From Lactimicrobium massiliense (lineage in GTDB: Bacteria > Bacillota_I > Bacilli_A > Erysipelotrichales > Erysipelotrichaceae), in the NCBI RefSeq assembly GCF_900343155.1, contig NZ_OUNG01000003.1, forward strand, positions 1 through 64,000: a DNA stretch of 64,000 nucleotides, read 5' to 3'. A program made the translations under genes and the position numbers. The notes under the pieces are model-generated. The model did not search any database, was not told the origin of the DNA, and saw only the letters and a list, made by a program, of their open reading frames with translations. How positions within the stretch are numbered: position 1 is the first letter of the stretch; every line of letters begins with the position of its first letter. Positions 50,534 through 59,668 of the stretch are shown here, in pieces.

Positions 50534-51442
50534 TTAGCGATTTCTTTTTCCGGTATTCTCTGTCCCACGGATTTCCTCATGATAGAAATAATCTACGATC
50601 ACCGGATGCCCCTGCGGGACTCTGCCATAAGGCATTTCATTATCCACAAAGGCACAATCATACTTCTTAGCCATTTTCTCAGCTTTTACTTCAAGTGCTT
50701 CAAAGTAGCTGCGTTTATGCTTGTTATAGATCTCATCGTAAAGCGGTACAAGGTCAGGATATTTTCCAGCGATATAATCCATAATCGTCTTCTTGAAGCC
50801 GCCCCGAAGATTGAGGTTTTCGAGCCAGAACAGATCACACTGATCCTTTACCCGCTCAAAGATTGCTTCAAAATCCGTGATACCGGGGAATACCGGGGAT
50901 ACGAAACAGACTGTACGGATACCTGCTTCATATACCTGCTTCATAGCAGAGATACGGCGCTCAATGCTCGAAGCAGAGTCCATATCATTCTTGAAATTTT
51001 CATCCAGTGTGTTGATCGACCATGAAACGGTTACACGTCCAAGCTTCTTCAGCAGATCAATATCCCGTACCACAAGATCCGACTTTGTGCAGATCAGAAT
51101 ATCTGCGTCACTGCCGATCAGCTGCTCCAGAAGTTTTCTGGTATTCCCGAATTGCTCCTCCTGTGGATTGTAGCCATCTGTCACAGAACCGATGACTACC
51201 CGCTGTCCGGCATATTTCTTCGGATTTTTAATTTCCGGCCAATGCTTCACATCAAGGAAAGTGCCCCATTCCTCCTTGTGCCCGGTAAAGCGCTTCATAA
51301 AAGAAGCATAGCAATACTTGCAGGCATGTGTACAGCCCACATAGGGATTGACCGAGTAACCGCCTACCGGCAGACTGGACTTAGTCATGATGTTCTTTGT
51401 TTCCACCTCACGAATGAGGATTCCATTTATTACTTCTTCCAT
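50534..51442 (-). CDS. Radical SAM protein, SPL-like (mobile-pair partner)
   Basis: A 302-residue radical SAM enzyme related to spore photoproduct lyase-like proteins. NPYVGCTHACKYCYASFMKR near residue 32 gives the CxxxCxxC cluster motif. VIGSVTDGYNPQE and DILICTKSDLVVRD follow along the barrel. It is the last gene of the marR-DUF5131-SPL operon and overlaps the preceding gene by 13 bases. I recall families named radical SAM mobile pair proteins A and B with a MarR partner, which this matches. The substrate is unknown. Confidence 0.85.
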   Translation of the reverse strand: MEEVINGILIREVETKNIMTKSSLPVGGYSVNPYVGCTHACKYCYASFMKRFTGHKEEWGTFLDVKHWPEIKNPKKYAGQRVVIGSVTDGYNPQEEQFGNTRKLLEQLIGSDADILICTKSDLVVRDIDLLKKLGRVTVSWSINTLDENFKNDMDSASSIERRISAMKQVYEAGIRTVCFVSPVFPGITDFEAIFERVKDQCDLFWLENLNLRGGFKKTIMDYIAGKYPDLVPLYDEIYNKHKRSYFEALEVKAEKMAKKYDCAFVDNEMPYGRVPQGHPVIVDYFYHEEIRGTENTGKRNR

Positions 51443-52119
51443 GATTTCTGTACCTCTAACACTTTATTAAATTCTTCCGGCATTTCCTGAATCATATTTT
51501 CATCCCCTATGATAGGGACAAGGTCTTCCTTCATAAACACCGGAATGCCGAGCTTATGTGCCTGGTCCGCCAGAGACCATGCCCATTCCGGCTCCGTATG
51601 AATCTTCCTGCTCTGAGCTCCGGTCATGGTGCCCACAACGATCCAATTGATTCTGGAAAGGTCAACTGTGCCGGGATCGTCGAATAACGGCTCAAAGGAA
51701 ACATGGTAATGTTTTGCTCTGACGTTTTTACGAAGTGCGTCGATACGCCACAGTTCTGCTTTCCTCGTCACCGTAACGCCAAACCATGCGTTTTCCAGAT
51801 CGGTATCAAAATCCAGCAAATCAGGTCGCTTGGTAAGGAACAGGAACTGATGCTGTGGATTTTCACGGATCTTTGCAAATACCTCGTCTCTCCATTCCGG
51901 CTTCCATCCGGAGAGATCGCTCATGCCGGTAAGAAGAAAATTCTGCGGACGTTTCTTTTCCATCATCTTGAGCTTGCCTGGAAAGAACTCAGGATCAGAG
52001 AAGTCATCAATCATATGCCAGCGTTTCACGTTGTTGCGGGCATAGCAATATGTACACCCCACTGTGCAGCCAATGACGATATTCATGTTCTGAATCTGAT
52101 CTTTGATACAAATACTCAT
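51430..52119 (-). CDS. Radical SAM/DUF5131 protein (mobile-pair partner)
   Basis: A 229-residue DUF5131 (phage Gp37/Gp68-like) protein. IGCTVGCTYCYARNN near residue 16 is the cluster-binding motif, then LLTGMSDLSGWKPEW and FLFLTKRP typical of DUF5131. The ATG at 52119 overlaps the marR stop by 4 bases. The pair of radical SAM proteins with a MarR regulator recurs in Bacillota mobile DNA. The chemistry is unknown; nucleic-acid repair or modification is a guess. Confidence 0.85.
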   Translation of the reverse strand: MSICIKDQIQNMNIVIGCTVGCTYCYARNNVKRWHMIDDFSDPEFFPGKLKMMEKKRPQNFLLTGMSDLSGWKPEWRDEVFAKIRENPQHQFLFLTKRPDLLDFDTDLENAWFGVTVTRKAELWRIDALRKNVRAKHYHVSFEPLFDDPGTVDLSRINWIVVGTMTGAQSRKIHTEPEWAWSLADQAHKLGIPVFMKEDLVPIIGDENMIQEMPEEFNKVLEVQKSWKK

Positions 52120-52553
52120 GACTTCTGCCACTCCTCAAGATTCTTTCTGATGCGGTCGAGGTATTCCTCAAACTGGGTAATTTCTTCCTCAGAAAAACCT
52201 TTGTAGTAAATACTGCCCATCTCATCAGATACAGAATCGTACTCGCCCTTTAAGGCATGTGCTTTCTCAGTTAGAAACAGGAGTGTTTTTCTTTTGTCCG
52301 TTTCAGATTGAACACGGCTTATCAGCCCTTGATTTTCCATTCTTTCCAGCATCGTAGTAAGAGATGTTATCGCTAATCCGCATTTAGTCGAGAGTGACCT
52401 GATTGAGATACCATCCTCCTGCCACAGCACATAAAGAATACGTCCCTGGGCTCCATTAAACGCATCAATATTCTTTTCACTAAGAATCTTCTCGAAAATC
52501 CGGTCTCCAAGCCGCTTTATTTTGGTGACAAGAAATCCTCCATTCATTTCCAT
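52116..52553 (-). CDS. MarR-family regulator of the radical SAM pair
   Basis: A 145-residue MarR protein (GAQGRILYVLWQEDGISIRSL, then LAITSLTTMLERMENQGLISR with the recognition helix and wing). It leads the operon, is cotranslated with DUF5131, and its start lies within 6 bases of a large palindrome, so it probably represses its own operon. Confidence 0.88.
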   Translation of the reverse strand: MEMNGGFLVTKIKRLGDRIFEKILSEKNIDAFNGAQGRILYVLWQEDGISIRSLSTKCGLAITSLTTMLERMENQGLISRVQSETDKRKTLLFLTEKAHALKGEYDSVSDEMGSIYYKGFSEEEITQFEEYLDRIRKNLEEWQKS

Positions 52554-52558
52554 ACAAA

Positions 52559-52602
52559 AGCTCCTATATAGTAGTTTATTAAAAACATACTATATAGGAG
52601 CT
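52559..52602. promoter_or_regulatory. Large palindrome upstream of marR (operator)
   Basis: AGCTCCTATATAGTA and TACTATATAGGAGCT form perfect 15-bp arms with a 14-bp spacer. The gene-side arm contains the marR ribosome site AGGAG. Both a repressor operator and an RNA hairpin hiding the site are possible. Confidence 0.8.
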
Positions 52603-52920
52603 TTATTTTCAACAATTTATATGTCTTAATAGGTAAATTACGATTTCATGGCCAGTTCGACCGCGCTGTTTTCTTCCTCGGCAGACTCTCCTCCGCCTCC
52701 CTTTTCACATAAGTCAATCCTGATTTATATCTTGGAATACGTATCTTGTCTTCTTCCAAGTGGCTTTGAAATCCTTACCATTTCATCTGTATATTATATC
52801 CGAATATCCTGCAGGTCCGCCGGGGCAAAAGAAGAAAATGCCAATTGCCACGAAAGATTCTCCCTGATTTTTCCGGATCGTCCAATTGATTTCATAGTCT
52901 GTAACCTCATGTTCAGGCTC
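52603..52920. other. Intergenic scar with a 60-bp dispersed repeat
   Basis: Contains the second copy (52716-52775) of the repeat at 30794. Short minus-strand readings such as ESAEEENSAVELAMKS look like a gene end, but no gene can be supported. Confidence 0.4.
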
Positions 52921-53613
52921 TCATTCAGTCAAAAGATTCCTTAAGTTTTCTCCGATATCACCTGTCAGGGCTACTGTCCTGTCTGCCAGCGCATCCGGAA
53001 CGTTGATTTCTCCCGGCATATTCATCGTAATGAACTTCCAGGAAGTATATTCCGCTGCCATTCCCATCGTCGGGGCTTTGATCAGCTGGTTCCGGCTCCC
53101 AATGCCAAGCTCAAAGAGCAGAGCATTCTGCCCGGAATACTCCTGAAGGAATGCGTAAAATCTCTGCCGCTGGCCGTTCCAATCCTCAGACCCCTCCGTA
53201 AGGCCTTCGAAGTTACCTTCCACTTCGAAGATTCTGTCCCGGTCAAAACCATTCATCTGAAAATGCGCGTCGCCGTTACTGGTCACGATAAAATATGGTT
53301 TATTCCTGACAATTGAAAGCAGGTTTTTCATTACCTCACTGCCATGGTAGTCGTCAATTAAATACTGATGAACCGTCTGCATATATTCCTCATGATCGGC
53401 CGCCGTCATCGGCGTGAACACACCGCGGATCAGGCTGTCTGCGCCGTACTTCTGACGGAACTTCCCAAAGTACCTTCTGAATGACCCATTATCCGCAAAA
53501 ATATGATACCCCTCCGCGATGGAAAGCCCGTTGCTCGCCGTAATCAGAATGGCGTCCGTGTTTTTCAGCCAGTCTTTTGCCTCTTTATAATCGTTTACTT
53601 TATATTCCATCAT
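52921..53613 (-). CDS. Sir2-like protein without zinc ribbon
   Basis: A 230-residue protein with a sirtuin-like NAD fold: AILITASNGLSIAEGYH near residue 21, YFIVTSNGDAHFQMNG near 108, LLFELGIGSRNQLIKAP near 170. The zinc Cys pairs and the catalytic HG of true deacetylases are absent. It follows the longer Sir2-like gene by 16 bases. It may be a regulatory or NAD-binding partner, or an ADP-ribosylation factor of the SirTM kind. Confidence 0.7.
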   Translation of the reverse strand: MMEYKVNDYKEAKDWLKNTDAILITASNGLSIAEGYHIFADNGSFRRYFGKFRQKYGADSLIRGVFTPMTAADHEEYMQTVHQYLIDDYHGSEVMKNLLSIVRNKPYFIVTSNGDAHFQMNGFDRDRIFEVEGNFEGLTEGSEDWNGQRQRFYAFLQEYSGQNALLFELGIGSRNQLIKAPTMGMAAEYTSWKFITMNMPGEINVPDALADRTVALTGDIGENLRNLLTE

Positions 53614-53629
53614 TTTTCACCCTCTACGA

Positions 53630-54613
53630 TCATACAGCTGTGACTTTCTTCTCCATTTCACTTCTTACATTCTCCAGCACTTTCCCAATATCGGCCTGGA
53701 TAGCCAGTCCCCTGTCTTCAATTGCCTCCGGCAGGAACGCATAATCCTTGTTCACAGAAATATACGTCGTCTGCGGCAAACTGTTCACCAGTTCCCAGAA
53801 CGGCTCCTGGATGAACATCGGTGTGAGTCTTCCGACTCCGAGTTCCAGGAAAAGAATCTTCTCGTCCTTATGCGCGAGAATGTAATCTGATATCTTCTGA
53901 TATTCCTCTTCGTATTTCTTACCGGTCAGGAAATTTCCATAACCCCGGACCCACGGAAACGCCTCAGCGCCGCAATGCGGACAGCGCGGGATCAGTTCCT
54001 TCGGCACTTCCGTGCCCTCACCCATGGCATCGATCATCTCCTGCACCGGTTTCACGGCATCCCATACCTCATCCGTGCAGCACCTGGAGCACTGGAAGAA
54101 GCGATGGTCGCCCTGAATCTGGGCGACTTTAGACTCCGGATACAGCTTTACGAACTGGGTGTCCTGATTTGTGGTCAGTACAAAGAATTCTTTATCCGCG
54201 AGGACCGCATCCAAATCCAGGTACGGCTTCCGAACCTCCGCATGCTGGGTGGTATGCAGGAATGTTGCCATATATCCCCAGAACTCCTCACGGGAATCCC
54301 AGTGGGCAAACGCACCGGCAAAAGCACCTTTGAATCCGTATTTCTCCGCATACTTTCCGAAATATTTCCGGTAGGAGGCGTTGTCTTCATAATAGAAATC
54401 CCCGCCGCCTGCCGCGGAAAGGCCGGATGCCCCTCCAACGATCACGCAGTCCGCGTCCTTCACTTTCTGAACAAAATCCTGAATCTGTTCTTCATAAGGG
54501 AGCGGCTCTTTCCTTGTCAGCGGAACCACAGTCCTGCCGGATGCATATACGTTGTAATATCTGGAATAATTGCTCATCTGTACTTCATTTACAATCTGCT
54601 CATAAAAGGTCAT
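53630..54613 (-). CDS. Sir2-family (SirTM-like) NAD-dependent protein
   Basis: A 327-residue sirtuin-like protein. GGASGLSAAGGGDFYYED near residue 60 is the NAD loop and VLTTNQDTQFVKL near 150 the TNxD motif. QGDHRFFQCSRCC starts a zinc ribbon completed by CPHC near 235. The catalytic His of the usual HG is replaced (QGD), as in SirTM sirtuins, which act as ADP-ribosyltransferases. ATG 54613 has AGAGG about 9 bases upstream. A palindrome with a tetR promoter lies upstream. Confidence 0.78.
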   Translation of the reverse strand: MTFYEQIVNEVQMSNYSRYYNVYASGRTVVPLTRKEPLPYEEQIQDFVQKVKDADCVIVGGASGLSAAGGGDFYYEDNASYRKYFGKYAEKYGFKGAFAGAFAHWDSREEFWGYMATFLHTTQHAEVRKPYLDLDAVLADKEFFVLTTNQDTQFVKLYPESKVAQIQGDHRFFQCSRCCTDEVWDAVKPVQEMIDAMGEGTEVPKELIPRCPHCGAEAFPWVRGYGNFLTGKKYEEEYQKISDYILAHKDEKILFLELGVGRLTPMFIQEPFWELVNSLPQTTYISVNKDYAFLPEAIEDRGLAIQADIGKVLENVRSEMEKKVTAV

Positions 54614-54662
54614 AATTTTCATTCCTCTCTCATTTTTGATTCAGCGATACAAGGTTAGCGAC

Positions 54663-54697
54663 AGTTTATTGACACCCTGTCTATAAACTAATATACT
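54663..54697 (+). promoter_or_regulatory. tetR promoter with overlapping palindrome
   Basis: TTGACA (54669-54674), a 17-base spacer and TATACT (54692-54697) make a near-perfect sigma-A promoter pointing to tetR. It overlaps AGTTTATTGACA-CCC-TGTCTATAAACT, a 12-bp palindrome with one mismatch, the likely TetR operator, which also faces the Sir2-like genes. Confidence 0.78.
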
Positions 54698-54828
54698 TAA
54701 ATTTGGAAAAATGAGAAAAACACATTCTCTCAAAAGAATAACTCCCGTACAGAATTGCAAAACTGTACAGGAGTTTCTCATGATCTGGAACATTCGATTG
54801 CAGATATCAGAGAAAGACGGTGAATAAA

Positions 54829-55425
54829 ATGAAGTCACCAAATCAGAAAAAGACTGACCGAAGAACGTTATACACACAGATGGTCATCAAAGACGCGCTT
54901 CTGGAACTGAATAAAGAAACCGCCTATGACAAGATCAATGTCACTATGGTCTGCAGGCAGGCTGAGATTGCCCGTGCTACCTTTTACCTGCATTTTGACA
55001 GCCTGGATGAAGTACTGGACAGTGTCATCGATGACGCCCTCCTCTTTTCAGAGAGCGGCTCCGGAACGGTTGTTGATGTACTCGATATTATCCGCAGCGG
55101 CAGGTCAGATGTGCTCCGTGAGAGCGAAACCGTCCTGCCCGCCTGCCAGCGGATCGCTGATTCTGATAAATATCATCACTTGTTTATGGACGTATCTGTC
55201 AGCGACCATATCATCCAGAGGATTGCCGCTCATGAGCATGACAAAGTTGTCCCGGATCTTATGGCACATACCGGCCTCGCCACAGATGAAGCCGAGATGC
55301 TTTTTAAGTTCATCCTTAACGGATCTTTCGCTGTAAACAGGAGCCTTAGCTGGGAGAAAAATGAACGATGGTACCGGTACCAGCAGATCCTTGGCAGATT
55401 TATTAATGCCGGGATAGAGAGATAA
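54829..55425 (+). CDS. TetR-family regulator, divergent from the Sir2-like pair
   Basis: A 198-residue TetR protein. The N-terminal helix-turn-helix (LYTQMVIKDALLELNKETAYD, then VCRQAEIARATFYLHFDSL) is followed by a C-terminal ligand/dimer domain. ATG 54829 is preferred over the GTG at 54820. It should bind the palindrome at 54663-54689 and control both itself and the Sir2-like genes. Confidence 0.87.
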   Translation: MKSPNQKKTDRRTLYTQMVIKDALLELNKETAYDKINVTMVCRQAEIARATFYLHFDSLDEVLDSVIDDALLFSESGSGTVVDVLDIIRSGRSDVLRESETVLPACQRIADSDKYHHLFMDVSVSDHIIQRIAAHEHDKVVPDLMAHTGLATDEAEMLFKFILNGSFAVNRSLSWEKNERWYRYQQILGRFINAGIER

Positions 55426-55521
55426 TCACATCGCCACTTCTGTTACCATCTCCGCCTTCATGGTAAAGCGCATTCTGTCCGGGAAGACTTCGATCTTTTC
55501 AACGAAGTCCCGGACAGAAAA
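55426..55521 (-). pseudogene. Large serine recombinase, C-terminal fragment 2
   Basis: Reads SVRDFVEKIEVFPDRMRFTM, then KAEMVTEVAM and stop, a typical recombinase end. It runs directly into repeat unit E, as fragment 1 does into unit C. Confidence 0.7.
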
Positions 55522-55645
55522 CGCGGCACCCGCCTCTCTTCTCAGAAAGACGGATGCCGCAGAAATGGCTTAAACACAGGCTTTTCCAGTCCTCTTTCAA
55601 TTTGTTCTTGTTAGCAGAGCCACTGTCTCCACGTGCAACGAGACA
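55522..55645. repeat. Dispersed repeat unit E
   Basis: Copy of the unit described at 26843: hairpin (GCGGCA...TGCCGC), tail HVETVALLTRTN and core GTCTCCACGTGCAACGAGAC at 55625-55644. It is followed by the second copy of the 150-bp repeat. Confidence 0.75.
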
Positions 55646-55808
55646 GTGAGGAACATAATCACGTAGGTTCTTGCTGTCTGGGAATTGGTCAAGGTAGAAC
55701 CATACTGTTCGGAAATTGATCGGAAATATGATGTTGCTCCATTACTTTCAATTATATCAGCGACATTGCAAAACACATTGAACTGGAATTTGTGTGGGGC
55801 ACAATATC

Positions 55809-56345
55809 CTATCGACCTGCCTTAGCTTGCTTATATAGCAAAACGCCTTTGATAAGCAATAACAGGAACGTTACTGTTATCGCATACGGCTCTCTCGTCA
55901 TCGTCAAAAACAAAACAGAAATTATACTGAGTCCTACAGAGATGAATGTAACCGCTTTTTTGTCCTTTTCAAATTTGAAATAGACCATTAGTATTTTCAC
56001 AATTCCGGTAATCGTCAAGCCGATAAACAATGCCCAAATGATTCTGATTATGAAAGCATTGCCATCTACATACCCAAAGAGATTTACCGAATAAATATGT
56101 CCATTGACCGGTTTGGGATACAGCGGAAGAAATATCAGCATCAGCGAAAACAAGTCAACAAACCCCAATAACAAATCACATACACGATTGAGATTTGATT
56201 TGTTTTCTTTTTCTGCTATGAAAATCAATTGTTCTCCGAATAACAAATCATCAATTGATACAGAAAAATAGCTGGATATTAGCTTTAAGCTGGATGCCAG
56301 GATGATGTTAGAGGTTATGGAAGAATAACAAAATATAGGGTACAC
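55809..56345 (-). pseudogene. XRE-regulator with membrane domain, N-terminus lost
   Basis: The 178-codon reading begins after the helix-turn-helix: SSLKLISSYFSVSIDDLLFGE is the end of an XRE domain as seen in many Bacillota regulators. Then follow a charged linker and four membrane helices. The DNA-binding helices are missing and the first residues are foreign, so it was cut at the left. The four-helix tail is otherwise intact. Confidence 0.6.
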
Positions 56346-56362
56346 GATCAGCCGAGCAGTTG

Positions 56363-57042
56363 TTAATTGCTCAGCTGATTTTCTGCCAAAACAACACTAT
56401 CTTCTTTACTCAGAAAGTCATAGAATTTTTCCAACTCATCAATTACCAATTGGCCAATTGAATGTTCTAAGAAATTGCTCTCATTAATATTATGTGCGGT
56501 TAGAGTACTGATCAGCTTTTCATTAAAGTTATACATCCGGTTCTTTTTTAAAAACTCTTCTAAGCAAACCTTTCCAAGCCTATCCTTATCACAAAGATGA
56601 TGAACAGTAAAAGCCACACTCATTTTGAATCGAAGTAATGTTATTTGCTCTATATCTGACATACTTTCCGACAACAAAGAAATATAATGAAGCGAAACAG
56701 GATATCTAATATATGGAATACACCCATATTCTACGCATGACACAATAACATCTATCGCTTGTTGTATACATCCAAATACAAGTATAAAGAAATTATACGA
56801 GTCTGATTTATTCGCATCAATCATGTATTGTGTCTGTGATGATGCTATTCTAAATCGCTCTTCCAACGGAAGTGTGGAATCATCATCTTCGGAAAACATT
56901 ATCAATCTTCCAATGTCTTCACGAGCAAAGCGAACAATATCTTCGATGCTGTTACACTTTACAAAATAGTCATTTAGTGCAGACGCCGGGACTTTGGACG
57001 CATAGATCCGGCATGAGATGGTACCGGCAGTGCGGAAATTGA
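56363..57042 (-). pseudogene. 404-aa protein, C-terminal part (split by IS21)
   Basis: The continuation of the gene at 59669-60203. With the IS removed, the codons join in frame (…NGGT-F-NFRTAG…) to give about 404 residues. This part is helical (FVKCNSIEDIVRFAREDIG, EQITLLRFKMSVAFTVHHL) and ends in VVLAENQLSN. No family recognised. Confidence 0.65.
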
Positions 57043-57120
57043 TGGACTCACTGAACCGGTTGTCATGGTACCGCCATAAAAGGGTGATCCCTTGTCGGTA
57101 TTGGACAGGGGATCATTTGA

Positions 57121-57939
57121 TTACTGTGTATTACTTCGTGAAGCTTGCTGCTGTGCAAGGGCGGCAGCTATATCGATATTTCTCATGCTGTCACCTTCGA
57201 GTGTTATTGTGTATGCCTTGGCAGTCAGACGGTTCATGATCGTATCTGCGATTGCGCCTCCTGCCTGTGAAAGCCGGTTATACATTTCTTCAGGCATTAG
57301 CTGTGAGCAGATCAGGAAAGAACGATGAATACTGGATCTGGGTTTCGATGAGATCAGTCGGTACAGGAAATCCGCATCTTCACTGGTTATCCTGGTAAGC
57401 ATAAAGTCGTCAATGATCACCAGGTTCGTATTAACCAGCTTCCTGAGGAATTTCTCTCCTTTACCTTTGCTTTCCTGATTGTGGTAGGTGCTCATAAGGT
57501 CAGGCATGATGAAGTATCTGACTGTATACCCATGCTCACATGCTTCGTTGCCATAAGCACAGGCAAGGAACGTCTTTCCGCCTCCTGTTGCCGATTGAAT
57601 CATGATGTTCAGCTCACTGTCTATGAATTCACACGTTTTCAGCTGATCGATCAGAGGAATATTCAAATGTCTCTGAGGCAGATAGAGAAGGTTGTTAAAA
57701 TCTGCAGATGGGAAAAACAGTTTAGCTGCTTTCTTATAACGGTCTGCTGTGCGATTGCCGTTCCCAATCAGCTGACAACTGATGAGCTGGTCAACTACCT
57801 GCAGTGCCGATTGATCAGCCAGTTCACCGCTTTCTGCCATTGCGTCAAAGAGATCAGCCATTTCTTTCATGCCAAGCTGCCTTATTTCTTTACTGACGGT
57901 TTTCGGCGTGATTTCATTTCTTCTTGTTCTTCTTGGCAT
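57121..57939 (-). CDS. istB: IS21 IstB-like ATPase
   Basis: A 272-residue helper ATPase. Walker A is SATGGGKTFLA near residue 117 and Walker B NLVIIDDFML near 175, followed by SSIHRSFLICSQLMPEEMY. ATG 57939 lies 9 bases after GAGGAG; this site lies inside istA, which ends at 57914, so the two overlap. It assists target choice of IstA. Confidence 0.88.
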   Translation of the reverse strand: MPRRTRRNEITPKTVSKEIRQLGMKEMADLFDAMAESGELADQSALQVVDQLISCQLIGNGNRTADRYKKAAKLFFPSADFNNLLYLPQRHLNIPLIDQLKTCEFIDSELNIMIQSATGGGKTFLACAYGNEACEHGYTVRYFIMPDLMSTYHNQESKGKGEKFLRKLVNTNLVIIDDFMLTRITSEDADFLYRLISSKPRSSIHRSFLICSQLMPEEMYNRLSQAGGAIADTIMNRLTAKAYTITLEGDSMRNIDIAAALAQQQASRSNTQ

Positions 57940-59498
57940 AATACTCTGCTCCTCTGACAAATGACTTTTCCTGGGTGCCATCTGATTCAACTTCACCTGT
58001 ATCAGGCTGTATTACAGCCATATCTTGTCCGGCATAAAGAATCGCTTTAATATTCTTGTAGACTGGTCTTTTGTAATGGTCCAGTGCTATCTGACAGGCA
58101 TGTTCTACTCTTGGCCGAGGATATGTGTCTGTCAGTTTTAGTATTGAAAGTACGGTATTGTAATAACGCTGCTCTGCACCGCCGTTTCTGAAGAAGCGGT
58201 CAACGACTTCATAAGTGTATGGACCGATCTCCTTTGCCCATTTCAGGAATCTGTTACTGTTCCACTTGCCGAAGCTTGCACTGTTTGGCGGGCGGTGTTC
58301 GTCCCAGATGTCATACTTGCCAATACCAGCCTTAATCTTGTGCGTGCAGATAAAATCACCTTTCATAGTCCAGCATTCAATACGGTCACTGAAGATCCTG
58401 AGCCAAACTTCTTCACCAATGTGCTGATACGGAACAGAGTAAAAATTCTTGTTGTATTGGAAACAGATATTTGGATATATCTTTGCTTTTTTCCTGGTGA
58501 AATATTCGTATTGAATTGATGGTAATGGAGAGAGCCGATCCTTTTCGTAGTCGGTGTACAGGCTGAGTCTGCTGCCTTCCTTCTTCTGAAACGGCTTTGC
58601 ATTGAATTCATCCAGTTCCTTACGAACATACTTGTTGTATTCCTCAATTGAGAAGCACTGGATGTTGCGCAGCCGACCAAGGATGGCGGATTCAAACTTG
58701 CCAACGACATTCTCTACATGCGCTTTATATCGTGGCGCCCGCACCTTGGCAGCTTCAAGAATGATGCCGTAATAGTTGGCAAACGCTTCATAATCAGCCT
58801 GATAGATAACATCACCGTTCTTTGGATGCCTGATAACACCAGTCTTGAGGTTGTCACAGATGATGACATGCGGACTGCCATGAAAGTATTCCAGCATATG
58901 CACATTTGCTTTAATCCAGTTTGGCAGCTTCATATCCGGGAAGACTTCAGCGTATGCATAGCCGCTGAATGGCAGAATTGCAGCGAACAGCCACGCTTTC
59001 TGAATTTCTCCCGTGTACGGATCTTTCCAGTATGCTGGATCTCCGGTCCAGTCAACTTCGATTTCTCTTCCAGGCTCATGCCTGATTACCTCAGAATAAG
59101 ATTTCTTGGTCAAATGTTCTTCAAGATGAAGCTGGAACTGGGTTTTCTGCAAATGGGGCAGATTGGCTCTTTCACATGACTCTGCATATTCATCAAACAA
59201 GAGTTTCTTAGTGACACCAGGCTTGAGAAGCTCCTTACAAAGCTGGTCATAGTCTGGCTCAACATAGAGAACCTGCTTTGGTCCATCCGATTGAGGAATG
59301 TCACTTCTTCTGAAGATCTTATCAAGCTGACTCGAATCAAACTGATCAAGATCTTCCGGTATCCATTTGTTCTTTTCCATCACCTCCTTGATGATGGATA
59401 CCTTGTTTTTTGATGTGTGGGTCATTCCCGCAATATCCCGCTGTGAGAATGATCCCGAAGATAGATACCGTGCGATGTCAATGTACTTTGACTTTTCC
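57914..59498 (-). CDS. istA: IS21 IstA transposase
   Basis: A 528-residue transposase. It opens with a helix-turn-helix (SKYIDIARYLSSGSFSQRDIA, then GMTHTSKNKVSI). The DDE core contains EVDWTGDPAYW near residue 175 and VIICDNLKTGVI near 240, with the Glu further on. ATG 59498 follows AAAGGAGG. The gene is intact, so the element may still be mobile. Confidence 0.9.
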
Positions 59499-59668
59499 AT
59501 GCTTAAAGCACCTCCTTTGACGTACGAAAAAGCTGCACGTTGCTTTCCGTACAGCTTCATCTTAGTCAGAAAAGAGACGCTTCGAAGTTTACGCTTCTTC
59601 GCCACAAAAAAAGGCGGTACCGATAGATCCGGAAGACCGGGTCCAAAATTTCCGGTTCACTGGGTCCA

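Larger units (their letters stand above)
57043..59668. mobile_element. IS21-family insertion sequence
   Basis: A 2.6-kb element with istA and istB. The ends are TGGACTCACTGAACCGG at 57043 and, inverted, TGGACCCAGTGAACCGG at 59668 (15 of 17 equal), both starting TG. No target duplication is evident. Both genes are open. Confidence 0.85.

Noticed and set aside
57121-59668. Target duplication for IS21
   Set aside because: Flanking bases (…AAATTGA and ACGTACC…) do not match; the clean in-frame joint suggests none or later loss.
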